A stretch of 64,000 nucleotides of DNA, taken from Adenophora triphylla var. japonica. Lineage: Eukaryota > Streptophyta > Magnoliopsida > Asterales > Campanulaceae. The notes below the pieces were generated by a model. It was not told the DNA's origin. It did not search any database and was given only the letters and a program-made list of their open reading frames with translations. Numbering within the stretch: the stretch's first letter is position 1; each line of letters opens with the position of its first letter. The stretch is from assembly GCA_022495995.1 (NCBI GenBank), contig JAFEMH010000991.1, forward strand, positions 1-64,000, in the 5' to 3' direction. The translations under genes were made by a program, and so were the position numbers. Shown one piece after another: positions 44,791-56,082 of the stretch.

Positions 44791-44932
44791 AGGACTATTA
44801 ATGGTTTCATGGAAGGTGATTAGATCATCTCCCACTAAACCTAAGGTGTCCTCATTCTCCGAGGACTATTAATGGCTTCATGGAAGGTGATTAGATCATC
44901 TCCCACTAAACCTAAGGTGTCCTCATTCTCCG
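44791..44932. repeat. 71-bp tandem duplication inside copia pol
   Basis: AGGACTATTAATGG..CTCATTCTCCG occurs at 44791-44861 and 44862-44932 with one mismatch. The unit is not a multiple of three, so it shifts the reading frame. Confidence 0.92.
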
Positions 44933-45075
44933 CAAGATACAAATATTCGGAATAGCACTTCTTCTTTCTCTTAGTAGATCTCCTTAAGGGCACTGATTCA
45001 TCCTTATTTTGAGGTTGTTGAATTTCCTTATGTCCAACATTTTCATGTTGTCCGTTATTTACGGGAATCTCTATA

Positions 45076-46033
45076 TTATTTTGAATTGTATGTTCTTTGT
45101 TGAATTTCAGGTAAAATTACTTGATTTCCAACAGGAACTAAAGTTAAAGGAATATAGAGTGGTTCCTCTAACTCTTCAAATTCAAAATCATTACTATTTC
45201 TCCCACTAAATTCAACATTCTCAAAGAACCTAGCATTGCAAGTCTCGAAAAATGTTCTAATTTTCGGGTCATAAAATTTATATCCCCTAGATCTCTTAGC
45301 AAACCCTAAAATAGGGCTAAACCTAATGGAAGGTGCTCTATTGAGAATATCAGTTGCGATTTTTAATGCGTCGCCTATAATGAGTGAGGTAAAGAAGTAC
45401 AAAAAAACATACTTCTTACAATATCCTTAAGGATTCTATTATGTCTCTCCACTATACTATGCTAGGTTTGCCCGGCATGGTGTAGTGATGGACAATCCCA
45501 CACTCTTCAAGATAGCGAATATAAAGGACTTGGACGTCATTCACCCAATACGTCCAATGATTGAGACTTTACATGAAGAAAATAATGTATCCATAACGAG
45601 AGTAATCATCCATGAACGTAATGAAATATTGTTGACCATTCCATGAAGGGTTAATGAATGGTCCACAAATGTCCATATGAATTAGTTCCAAGACGTTTGA
45701 TACTCTCAAAATTCTATTTAATGTTTGTAAATTTATTCTTTAAAACACTTAATGCAAAAGTTTTTATCCGGAGTATCAAGTTGTTTTAGGATTCCCTCTG
45801 ACATAAGCTTTATCAATTCTCCCTTTAGAGATATGACCCAAACGCCTATGCCATAGAATACAAGAATTTTCACTTGATAACTTTTGCTTAGTGCCTATAG
45901 TTTTGGTTTCATTATTATGGGACTCATTCATTTTCTTGACTGTGTCAAGTAAATTAAGATTATCGATATATGACAAAGTACTAGTACCGACAAGTTTGGA
46001 ATTTAAAATAAAGATCACATTTATTATTACCAA
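45076..46033 (-). pseudogene. Copia integrase remnant
   Basis: 46033-45776 contains ILWHRRLGHISKGRIDKA, the His-rich segment before integrase. About 45640-45585 gives YFITFMDDYSRYGYIIFF, the first catalytic Asp region. 45402-45076 gives ALKIATDILNRAPS and then YKFYDPKIRTFFETCNARFF. The stretch between those two phrases is shorter than usual, so an internal deletion is likely. Stops and frame changes separate all pieces. Confidence 0.8.
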
Positions 46034-46490
46034 AAGAACAAGAGTAACCTTCCTTGTTCAAAATTGTGATAGATATTAAATTCCAACAAAAAGATGGTAT
46101 AATGAACGTATTATTTAATACAAAATAATAGCCAGTACTTATCATTAATCTAAAATCCCTATGCCTATAACTTCAACCGGATTTCCAGCTTCCATATAGA
46201 TGTATATCTTTACTGGGGATTCGGTAATTCAGGCAACCCTGCATACATGAACTAATGTGAGTTGTTGCACCAAATACAACCACTATGTATATTAAGGAAT
46301 TGAAACCAAATTTGCCTTAGTACAAACAAGACCAAATGACATACCATCCTGAATTCGCCATTCGCGATATTTATGGTAGTCGTTCTTCATGCGAGTAAGG
46401 TCCTTGCAAAAGAAGCATTTCTTGATTTTATGATCTTTAAATGATCCCTTATGCTTCTTACTTGCAACTGCAATTTCCTTCCCTCTTCTC

Positions 46491-47126
46491 TTAATCCCAC
46501 GAGAAGAAGTAGATCTTTGAGTGAGTACTTTCTAATTTAAGATATTTCATCCTATCTTCCTCTAATGTCATATGTGAAAGTAATCCATTAATATTCCACT
46601 TGTACTTTCGACATTTATAGGTCACCTCAAAAGGACCAAATTGAGGAGGAAGATAGATAAAAACTAAGTGCACGAGCAAATCTTCCGAAATCTCTAACTT
46701 AAGTGCCTTTAGTTTGATCGAAAGATGAAATAATTCAATAATGTACTCCCGAAGATTTTCATCACCCTTGTACCGTATGGAAACAAGTTTCCACAAGAAT
46801 TCATAGAAAAATTCAGCATTTTCGATCTCAGAGACATTGTCCAAAAATGTCTCTGAAACTGCGTTTTCCATGATCATTAGACTCACACGGTTGGACCGTT
46901 CCCATTGCTCAACATTTTTCCATTCTATAACGGTATTTTCTTTAGTGAGAGCAGCAGGACTTGATTCCCCAAATGCGTGATCGATGTCCATATTGCCTAA
47001 GATCATCGTTATATTATTTTTCCAAGTTTTAAGTTTAGTCCCAGTAAGCAAAGGTACATCATTTATAGCAGTAGTTACGGATGAAGCATTAATCAAATCT
47101 GAAGGAGAAGAATAAGAATGAAACAA
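46491..47126 (-). pseudogene. Copia Gag (UBN2-type), probably truncated
   Basis: A 211-codon minus-strand frame starting MFHSYSSPSDLINASS. It contains LTGTKLKTWKNNITMILG, NVEQWERSNRVSLMIME and EYIIELFHLSIKLK, followed by PPQFGPFEVTYKCRKYKWNI, all typical of the UBN2 Gag domain of copia elements. The usual CCHC zinc knuckle after it is not clear: the frame ends at IYFFSWD and 46480-46380 carries only weak remnants (KKCFFCKDLT) in another frame. It would form the particle shell. Confidence 0.8.
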
Positions 47127-48783
47127 AACATATATAAGAAATTATACAATGATTAATTATATCAAATGAATTTCATCAAAATAAAAGATAATCAATATGA
47201 CATCAAGACTAATCTTTGGATTGCGAATTGACTCACAATTTGATTTATCTTAGGGTAAACAAATAGCTTAAACAATATACTTTAAATACTTGTCTTCCTT
47301 TGGGCCGGTTCAAGTATAGAAAATATCCTAAAGTTTAAGGTACTTGTTTCCCGGTAATAAAGAATATAAACAATTCATTTTAAACACCCGCCTTCCTTTG
47401 GGATGGTTCACAGCATTTAAAATGATCAAAAGTTTAGTTCAATTATTACCCCATGAATGTAAATACTTAGTCAATAACAAGGTCTCCTTTGGGAAACAAA
47501 CATGTTATCAAATATCAATATTTACATTCATCACTTTAACAAATTTGTATTTAAATAACGTAAATTGCTTTGGCAACAATATTATTTAAACAATGAATAA
47601 ATTTGTTTAAGCATATAATTAATCATACTTTAGGGCACTTAAGACTTTAAGACAATTTCTGAAAATTTAAAGGGTAAAGAAACAAATGAAATTCATTAAT
47701 AAAAGGCAATATCCTTTTGTTCTACCCGTCCATTCTTAAAGTTTGACAACTCTAAAAACCGCCAATCAGCGTGACTGGTGTCCAGATACCATATTTTATT
47801 AATAAATTATCAAAATTCTGGGCAAAATTGGCCCCAATACCCCTTCTAAATTAACCCAAATCAAAACTTAAGACAAAGCATGGCCTTGAACGCGACCAAA
47901 CCACACTGTCAAGGGGGAAGCGGACGCTCCACTACAAAGGGAGCGGACGCTCCCATGAAACAGAAACTTCATCTCATGGCGAAAAGTCACCAATTTTTAC
48001 ACCCTTTTATGAAAAGTTTTGATCCAAATTTTCATAACATTCAATTAGACTAACAATTCTTAACTTAATGGTGAATCAATATTCAACCAAAGCAAGTAGA
48101 TCCGCATACTCACATCACATTTTTAAATGCGTGGCTATGCATTTGAACAAACTCACAACGCATCCAATGATGGTGGCTATGTTCAAAATGGGATAATCTT
48201 ACATTAAGAATTGAAAGCCCTTTTGAGTAAAAAATTAACTTTAACCAAAAAAAAAAATGAATTTAAAGCATCGTACCGAAATGACACAAGTTTAACCCAC
48301 GAATTAATCAGTGTCCTTAAATGATGCGAATCAACATCAAGAAAGAAAAAAAATAAAAAAATAATAATAAATTAAACAAGCCCAACAAAACGCATTGGTT
48401 CCGAAACAATGCGTTGGTTGAGGGTTTCATTGTAATTTTTTGTACCCACCGTTGAATCCACAAAATTAGGCCCATAATAAAACCATTTTACAACAGGTTT
48501 AATTTATATTACATCCAAGCATGTAAATGAACTATAGAGAAACCATTTAGAGTCCCAGTATATGGTAAATGGATTTATCAAATAAGGATGGCCTTTGTTT
48601 TGTTCCGTAAGCAAATTAACAGTGGACAAAATGTTGAATCATTTTAAATCATTATTAATACTCTCTGAATGAATTAGAGCATATATTAACAAAACAAAAA
48701 AAAAATGATGATTTCAACAGTATCATGAATCAAAATAAAGCATTTCAAGCTTTCTTAAAACTCAAACTTAATTCAGAATTTGA
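47127..48783 (-). other. Long 5' leader of the copia element
   Basis: 1.66 kb between primer site and gag, AT-rich, with no open frame of note. It contains two CG-rich inverted repeats at 47917-47932 and 47939-47954 (GGGAGCGGACGCTCCC). Degenerate phrases CTTCCTTTGGG recur at about 47292, 47390 and 47468. Confidence 0.6.
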
Positions 48784-48799
48784 CCAGGCTCTGATACCA
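48784..48799 (-). other. Primer-binding site, initiator tRNA-Met type
   Basis: The minus strand reads TGGTATCAGAGCCTGG two bases inside the 5' LTR. TGGTATCAGAGC is the standard primer site complementary to plant initiator tRNA-Met. Confidence 0.92.
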
Positions 48800-48801
48800 A
48801 T

Positions 48802-49248
48802 TGTTGGAACATTTCTATTCCAATAACCCGAAAGCACTCAAGTCTAGATTAAGTAAGAGAAGAAGATGAAGGCGGAAGCGTACCTGTTGTATCCATCTTG
48901 ATGTTCTTAAAGAGAAAAGAAAGAAAGGTAGGGAATGAAGTTCTTCTAAATGATAGTGCCCACACTTGTTCTTCTTAGATGAATGAAGAATGTTTTGACT
49001 AAATTGTAAAATGATGTTAAGTGTCTCTAAATGGCTGATGGATAGCCTTTATATAGATAGAGAAGGGGCACTTCATTTAGGGACTACACCCTTTCATAAA
49101 GATGATGGTGTGAAGTTACCATTATGCCCATCATTTAATGGCACTTACACCTAATGGAATTCTACATATTTGGTCTATACTTTAACATTATTAAATGATT
49201 ATAATATATGGAATTAAATAACACATATTATTAATCCATGTTCTAACA
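48802..49248 (-). repeat. Right LTR (5' LTR) of the copia element
   Basis: 447 bp, the same sequence as 42706-43152 as far as I can read. TATA box at 49047-49056. Confidence 0.93.
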
Positions 49249-49253
49249 CTTAG

Positions 49254-49566
49254 GACTGTGCAAATCACTTAAGAAGTTAACATTAACAAAACCATATAGT
49301 TATAATCACACCTAATGGAGGGCCAATAGATATCTCCTAAAAGTAAAATATGTCATTGTGCCTTGATAAAGAATCAGTATAAATAAATAGATCCAAACAA
49401 ACTGTTTTTTTCCTCATCATTTTCACCCTCTTTGAAAATGAACTCTTATTTTTTGATTTTCATGCATTTTACATTTACATTCACATTCATAGAACTAAAT
49501 TTTCAGCTTACCTAATGCTTCTTTTTTTCTTCTTTTCGTAAATATTATTGGAGTACATATTATGTA
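49254..49566. other. AT-rich intergenic DNA
   Basis: I see no gene or repeat structure. Confidence 0.5.
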
Positions 49567-49574
49567 ATGTAGAG

Positions 49575-51606
49575 CAGGGGCGGATCCAGGTGTAAGTACC
49601 CAAATCTGGCTCATGCCTTCCAATCTAAGTCTCCTAGCAGTTTTTCAAACTTTCATAAAGTTTAGGGGCAATTCGAAAACTTTTCAAGATTTTTCGAGCA
49701 AGGGAGGACCTGCCAGGAATAATGAATTTGGCAGGACCTCGCTGGAAAGAGCCTTCCAGTCTGCCACCTTGCATGTTTCTAGAAAAAAAGCTGAGTCGAC
49801 AGCGAAAAAGGCCATGCGACTTCTTTTGCGGAAAATAAAGCCACGCGGCCTTATTCGCAGTCTGGCAGAAGCTTATAAATAGATGTCTCCTCTACTCATT
49901 TTGATAAACAATTTTTGAGCACTGTTACTCTGCAGAAATTATAACCCGAATTTCAGTCCCCAAAAACACATAAAATCACTCTCTCATACACTAATCCTAC
50001 CTTAATCTATTTCTAATAGATATTGCCTAGGAAAACTTCCCTTGAAAGATAGAGAAAAATCAATATTGGTAATCTCTCATTCCCTCATCCTTAATACACT
50101 CCTATATACTCTTATTCCTTTATTACTTGTTGTTTATCTTTATTTATTGTCATAAAGCTTTAATCTTTAGCAATGTAACTCCATATTTTCCACTCCTCTA
50201 CACAAATGACTCATGGAGATCCTCTCCATATGATGAACAAGATTCCACAAGTGGCTTGTTCTAGGGATGATCTTCCTAATGAGGATGTGATATCGATCTC
50301 CCTTCACATTTATGTATAAAAATGCAATCTTTATTTACTATATGTCATCCCCTTTTCATTGATCTAATTTTTCCAAGGATTGTCCACCTTATGAGGTATT
50401 AAGGACATAGAAAAAGCCATGAAGATTATCCTTTTACATTATGTCCATAGATTAATGATGCTCCTTGTATTGTTCATATTAAAAATGCAATCTTTACATT
50501 AATACTATTTCTCCCCATGTCCCTAAAGTTGGAATCTTTCTCCAAGGATTGTCGAAAAAGCCTCCTAAGGCATAAAAGACATAGGATGAGCATAAAGATC
50601 CAATCTTTACATCCCATTCCCCTAGTCCCGTGGTTCTTGATGCATTCCATAATGGGGATTGGTGTAAAGACTCTATCTTTACATCAATTCCATTACAAAA
50701 ATGTCATAATCTTTGTCCCTTTAAAAATCAATGAGTCTTAGTCCCAAAATCTCCGATAATCACTTGAGACAAACACAAAATATCCATACGAATCATCATT
50801 GTTTCAAGATGTAGGATTGATGGACAAAGATTCATTCTTTTTTCTAAAAAGTCTCATTCTTGGACTTAAAGACAAGCCTTTCGATCACATTTGACTAAAA
50901 TCCCCGAGAAAAGTTAGGTTAAGACATACCAAGGCTCTTACGCCTATATTGGTTGATTAATCTAATGGGAGGGTAGATAGGTCCCGTCATGATGATCACA
51001 ATTTCAAAGTGAGCACGGGATCAAAATTCCGAAAACACCAAAGTCCAAGGTATCCCAAACTAAAATCTTCTAAAATGGTTCTTACGTTCGGATAATAAAC
51101 TTGGCACATCTTTTCTCTTTTCAAATCACACACGCACATAAACAAGCACAAATTTTGGACCTATGAAGACTTGCTTTTGCAAGGCTCCTTGGGTGAACGC
51201 CAAACGTTCTTCCCAAGCAATAACTTAACCTCCGGACCCTTTTCTTTTTTTTTTTCAAAGTTTTGAGGATAAATCAAAATGGCATGGTAACTCCGTTTTT
51301 CATAAATTTGGTGTCTTCAAACTTAGGTGAACTCGGCCCTTTTTCCGTAAAAAGAGAAAACGGGGCAAATTCACACCAGGGTAAAAATGAAGGGGGTTCA
51401 CAAATTATATTATTCAAAAACTTCAAAAAAAAATAATTGTTTGTTACATAACTACCTACATCGATTCTTCCTTTTTGCTAAGGGAGATAGGCTGAGATGG
51501 TAAATGGGGGGTGCACTTAGTAATTTTTTTATTTTTTTTTTACATGTCAACATTAACTTTGGGGGGTTCACAACCACCACTTTGGGTGTGCCTATGTCCG
51601 CCTGTG
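49575..51606. mobile_element. hAT-like MITE split by a solo LTR
   Basis: It begins CAGGGGCGGATCCAGG and ends CCTATGTCCGCCTGTG, imperfect inverted repeats of the hAT kind, with a perfect 8-bp target duplication ATGTAGAG (49567-49574 and 51607-51614). Without the insert it is about 242 bp. No coding capacity. Confidence 0.85.
49591..51375 (+). repeat. Solo LTR inside the hAT-like MITE
   Basis: 1785 bp from TGTAAGTACCCA to AAATTCACA, with 5-bp target duplication CCAGG on both sides (49586-49590 and 51376-51380). TATAAATAG at 49874-49882 suggests plus-strand transcription with a U3 of about 280 bp and a very long R-U5. No gag or pol is present, so it is the product of LTR-LTR recombination. I did not find a matching LTR in the window. 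Confidence 0.82.
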
Positions 51607-51650
51607 ATGTAGAGGTACACAAAATTGTAAACAATAACAACAAAATTGTA

Positions 51651-51830
51651 AACAATTTATATTAGCATTATAGTTTATGTTTCATATATCTCACAAGCTT
51701 GACGTGTACTACTACTTGCAAGTCTTTCAATCATATAAACAATTTATATTAGCATTATAGTTTATGTTTCATATATCTCACAAAGCTTGACTTGACGTGT
51801 ACTACTACTTGCAAGTCTTCCAATCATATA
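51651..51830. repeat. Tandem duplication of about 87 bp
   Basis: AACAATTTATATTAGC..CTACTACTTGCAAGTCTT occurs twice, at 51651-51737 and 51738-51830. The second copy has a 5-bp internal repeat (GACTTGACG). Confidence 0.9.
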
Positions 51831-51875
51831 TAGAAGAAAAAAGAAATTATTTTTCATATATTCAGGACTGCTATT

Positions 51876-52840
51876 TGTAGCGATGCGATTTTTATATTAA
51901 TATCTGAGTCGTCACTTATTATTTATTTAGAAAAATAATAAGAAAAACCTTTTTAAAAAAATTTGGGTTCGGGGGTTAATTTATGGAATGAGAATGTCGA
52001 GGAGCACCCATTTCACCAAATCCGGAGATCGATCTTGCCAATTGAGTATTATCAATCAAACAATATTTAAATAAGAAAACCCTAATTAATTTCTTAATTA
52101 GGAATATCGGGTTATATGCTTCGAGATCGCCTCCATGAATTGAAGGGACTCTAAGCTAACCATTTTGATGGGATTACACTACTCTAAAAGCAATTAGAGA
52201 GGTTGAGAAGAAGAATAGGAGTTTACCTTGTGTTTAAGGAGTATTTGATTTAGAACGTGGTCTTAAGGTGTCTTCTCGATCGAGAAATTATTTGGACATA
52301 GCTTCGCCTTGATTCTAGACTTGAGCCTCGATGTTCGTCAATCAACAATGTTGATGGACGAATTTGGGTGTTTTGTTTATGAGTGATTTACAGGAATCTT
52401 TTGAGGAGAAAACCCAGTAAATTTTAGGGGATCGACCGACGTCTGAAATACTGAAAGTCATCAAGTATTTATAGGGGTTTTAGGAGATCAAAGTGGATTG
52501 GGATTCCTCCCAAGGAAGGTTCCAGAACTCTAAAATCATTGGATACCCGGATTGGATAAGATTTATCAATAAAAGAGTTTGAAACGGAGAAGGAGAGTGA
52601 TTCTGCACATCCTGCAGAGGGGTTGTCTCGCGCGAGACATGTATGTTTCGCGCGGGACAACTAGTCAATTGACTATTTTGTCCTCTTCAGTTATTCTGTT
52701 AGTCAGTTAGGTCCAAAACTAACGAGGTTAGTTAGAAACTTAATGAAACATGCCAAAACTAATATGCTTTCATCAAAACACAAAAGAGAGACGAAGAGTA
52801 GTGTAATCATGAAATATTGATTCAGAATGGGGTGTCTACA
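51876..52840 (-). repeat. 3' LTR of a truncated Tat-like element
   Basis: It runs from TGTAGCGATG to GTGTCTACA on the plus strand, so both ends begin TGTAG when read inward. On the minus strand the following CCGAGGGGCTC fits a Tat polypurine tract. The minus TATA box CTATAAATAC is at 52465-52474. TGTCTCGCGCGAGACA at 52624-52639 is a perfect 16-bp palindrome, with a near copy at 52644-52659. GAGTCGTCAC near the other end matches Tat LTR ends. The partner LTR is not in the window. Confidence 0.7.
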
Positions 52841-52904
52841 GAGCCCCTCGGTGACAAGACTTATGGAAGAAATCTGAATACTGGGATGGTCGTGCCGCAC
52901 GGCT

Positions 52905-52948
52905 GCCTTTGTATCTCTATCGGAGAATCATACCAAAACGTAGTTCGG
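52905..52948. other. Conserved hairpin, copy D
   Basis: The inner stem TCTC-TATCG-GAGA is followed by ATCA, and the 3' arm CGTAGTTCGG is the same as in copies A-C. The 5' outer arm is partly degraded (CCTTTG). Confidence 0.5.
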
Positions 52949-53209
52949 CTCCAAAGCACTAAAAAGGTTGCTTTAGGTATTTTGAAAATCGCTTTTGAAA
53001 AGCAAATTTGAAATAAAAAGGTAAGATCGTACTGAGTAATCAAGGTCTTGATCCAATTCTGATGATACCTGGTTTGTTGATGAAGTTGTTGAAATACGCC
53101 GCCCAAGGTTACTGACGTAGCTGAGGTTGTTTGAGTACTTTCGAACCATGGATAAATTCATACTGAGGAATCAAGGACTTGATCCAATTCTGAAAATATA
53201 TGTTTTTGA

Positions 53210-53490
53210 TGATGCGTCGCCCGAGGTTACTGACGTTGCTGTTGTTGCTGAGGTCACGGACTTTAAAGTTGCTGAGGTCACAGACTTTATTGACGTTGCC
53301 GAAGTCACGGACTTTGAAGTTTGCTGAGGTCACAGACTTTGTTGATGTTACCGAAGTCACGAACTTTGAAGTTTGCTGAGGTCACAGACTTTGTTGATGT
53401 TCCACCTGAGGTCACAAGTGTCACTGTTGTTGCCGAGGTCATGGACCTTGAAATTGTTGAGGTTACAGACTTTGTTGATGTTGGTTGATG
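53210..53490. repeat. Tandem repeats of a GAGGTCACAGACTTTG unit
   Basis: Units of about 25 bp, grouped in pairs of about 52 bp, alternate CACGGACTTTGAAGTT and CACAGACTTTGTTGAT. At least nine units are seen. Confidence 0.8.
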
Positions 53491-54084
53491 TGGAGGTTCT
53501 GTCGGCTCCTGTAATGCAAGGATATATGCATGCTGATTTCGGATGGACCCGAATGATTATTACCTTTCTGACTTGTTAGCACATAAAAATTCCAAATAGA
53601 TTTTCCAAATTTTAGTTGTTTAACTGGACTTATGTGGTGGTGCCTACGTCTGTTCGTGTAAATGGCCGGTTGGTCATTTTGGTGGTGGGTTTATGTATGA
53701 GTATATGGTATATGGACATGTAGGGACATTTGTATGGATTTATATTTGATAGGGTGAGATATATGAGCGAATTTGTGTTTGACAAGTTGGGACCAAATCA
53801 GGTTTATGCAGAATCTGTTGCTAGTCAGCGAGGTTCTCTTGTACGAGAGTACCGTACTATTTCTTTATTGTTGTAGAATTTCGATGAGTAACCTTGTGTG
53901 AACACATCTAGGCCTGTTGCGAATCTTCATTCTTAATTCTCCCTTGAATCGTGTCTCTAGGAGGCAAACGACTATAAATATGTCGACTGTCGTAATGGCT
54001 TTATGTACAAGTCTCTTTCCTGTCTCAAGTCCCAAGTTGCTTAAATGTGGTAGGTGACTTTGTGAATAGGCACTACCAGAAAAA

Positions 54085-54660
54085 CGTGTTTTAGCGACGG
54101 AATATTCCGCCGCTATAGTAGAAATTTCGTCGCTAAAGATCATCCACCGGCGAAAATATTTTGTCGGTGGTCCGCCATTGGCATCCCGCCGCAATGGTTC
54201 GGCAAACCAATTTCCGCCGGTGCACACCGACGGAAATCGTAATCAGTCAGTGATCATCGGCGGAAATTTTCGTCGCTGATTTAATTTAATTTAATTAAAT
54301 TATGATTTCAGCGACGGAAATTTCCGCCGGTGCTTTAATTTATTTTAATTTAATTTTTATTTCACCGGCAGAATATTCCGTCGCTGAAATAAAAATTAAA
54401 TTAAAATAAATTAACTCAGTGGTGGAAATTTCCGTCGCGGAGTTAATTTATTTTAATTTAATTTTTATTTCAGCGACGGAATATTCCGTCGGTGAAATAA
54501 AAATTAAATTAAAATAAATTAAATCACCGGCGGAAATTTTCGTCGCTGAGTTAATTTATTTTAATTATATTTTTATTTCACCGGCGGAATATTCCGTCGC
54601 TGAAATAAAATTAAATTAAAATAAATTAACTCAGCGACGAAAATTTTCGTCGCTGATAAT
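54085..54660. repeat. Subterminal repeat region of the CACTA element
   Basis: GCGACGGA, CCGGCGGA and TTCCGTCGC motifs alternate with about 30-bp AT arms (TTATTTTAATTTAATTTTTA and its reverse complement), forming at least three consecutive large inverted repeats. Subterminal motifs of CACTA elements normally bind the TNPA-type protein. Confidence 0.85.
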
Positions 54661-54774
54661 GCAATAAATAAAAAAATCGTAAATATCAATTATAATATTA
54701 TTTTTTTTTTACCTGATATAACAATTGATACAACTAAAACTATAAATCTAAAAACCAAAATACAGTACCAAATC

Positions 54775-54985
54775 GGGGGGCGGGGGCTTATAGTACCAAA
54801 TCGGTGGGGAGGGGCGGGGGGCGGGGGGTGGGGGGAGTCTGGAAATCGGGAGATCCCAGTACCCAAATCGGGGGGAGGGGGAGGAGACATGAAATGGGGA
54901 CATCACAAATGTTATTACAAACAAATATCACAAATGTTATTACAAGAAAGTATAAAATAGTACAAAATCAACTCGGGGGGTGGGG
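54775..54985 (+). repeat. G-rich tract with quadruplex potential
   Basis: GTACCAAATCGG precedes long G runs three times. The run at about 54807-54837 has at least five blocks of four or more G separated by single bases. Confidence 0.8.
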
Positions 54986-55013
54986 AGACTGAAAAAGGCT
55001 CCTTACAATACTG

Positions 55014-55112
55014 TCAGATGAAGTGGAGCCGGTACTCGAGGGCAAATTTCCCTGCTGCACCAGATTCTGCATCTGGGCCATCACCACTCAAACGAATCGG
55101 GGGCTCATCATG
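55014..55112 (-). pseudogene. C-terminal part of the CACTA transposase frame, beyond the insertion
   Basis: Read on the minus strand across the target duplication, the transposase frame continues from the other side and encodes EPPIRLSGDGPDAESG, similar to the EPP.RL.G segment of TNP2-type proteins. It ends at TGA (55014-55016) or at a splice site near there. Confidence 0.65.
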
Positions 55113-56082
55113 TGTAACGACCCTAACCCTAGGCACCTATTTTATTATCATATTATATGCTTTTAAAATTTATGTTAATTTTATGTGTTTATTTTATGTC
55201 TTTAATTTCTTATTTTAAAATGAGATGGTTGGAAAATAATTTTAAAACATTAGAATTTCAAGGGAAATAAAATAAAGCATCTTGGGAGAAGTATAGTAAT
55301 AGAAATGGATAAAATAAATAAAATATGGATAGTTAGGCTTCTTTGTGTAGGGAAAAGAAGTAAAGGATTTAAATGAAAAGATTTTTAAAAGGCTTTGATG
55401 GATTGGGCATGGGGGGGGGCATTTTCCTCTCCTTAATTCCCTCACCATGTCTCCCTCCTTAGTCAAAAGCCTCCCCTACTCCTCCATACTCCTCCCATAC
55501 CTTTTCCATCATCTTCTTCACCTCCTCACTCAACTTTCTCCATGGAAACTACTTCTTGGAGACCACCTCTTCCAAGTCCCTAGCAAGCTTAATCCTTCTT
55601 CATTTTTCAATCCGGAAGTACTTTTGTAATCGGGGCGTCTAGGGGAATTCATCAAGCTAAAGAAATCCATAATCCATCTCCTATTCTAAAGTAAGTTATT
55701 ATGACCCTTCTCTTCATTAAATGCTCATTAACTCTAAATGTTGTTCTTGTTAATATGAAGATTGTTTAATGCTTTGAAACTATTCTTGGAGTTGAGAAAA
55801 TGGGTAAATGACATAGAATAATGTTAGTGTTCATAGAAGTGAATTTAGAGTGTAAGAAATTGGTGGAGCTAGTTTTAGAAGATTTAACTTGAAAGGTGTT
55901 AGTAAAATGGGTTGGAAATCATATGGTAAATGAACTAGGTTTATATCATTTGGGTTTAAATGATTTAGGATGAAATTGTAAAGTTAGAAATTCTTTTGGT
56001 GTTCTTGGAAATAAGGAAGATTAAAAGGGAAAAGAAAATGGGTAAAAGGAGGGTTTGAAATCTGAGCTTGCTGGAAAAGGGG

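Larger units (their letters stand above)
42706..49248 (-). mobile_element. Ty1/copia retrotransposon with identical-looking LTRs and broken pol
   Basis: 6543 bp with target duplication CTTAG on both sides (42701-42705 and 49249-49253). LTRs of 447 bp each show no difference when read line against line. The primer-binding site matches the initiator tRNA-Met type, and a polypurine tract adjoins the 3' LTR. The gag, integrase, reverse transcriptase and RNase H order on the minus strand is typical of copia, but pol has many frameshifts, stops and deletions. Confidence 0.93.
52841..54070 (-). mobile_element. 3' tail of the truncated Tat-like element
   Basis: It contains a copy of the conserved hairpin (52905-52948) just inside the LTR, as in the Ogre-type element. 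Tandem repeats of GCTGAGGTCACAGACTTTG lie at about 53210-53490. 53500-54070 has no recognisable feature. The right boundary is not defined. Confidence 0.5.

Noticed and set aside
54690..54890. Pro-rich minus-strand frame
   Set aside because: Complement of the G-rich tract.
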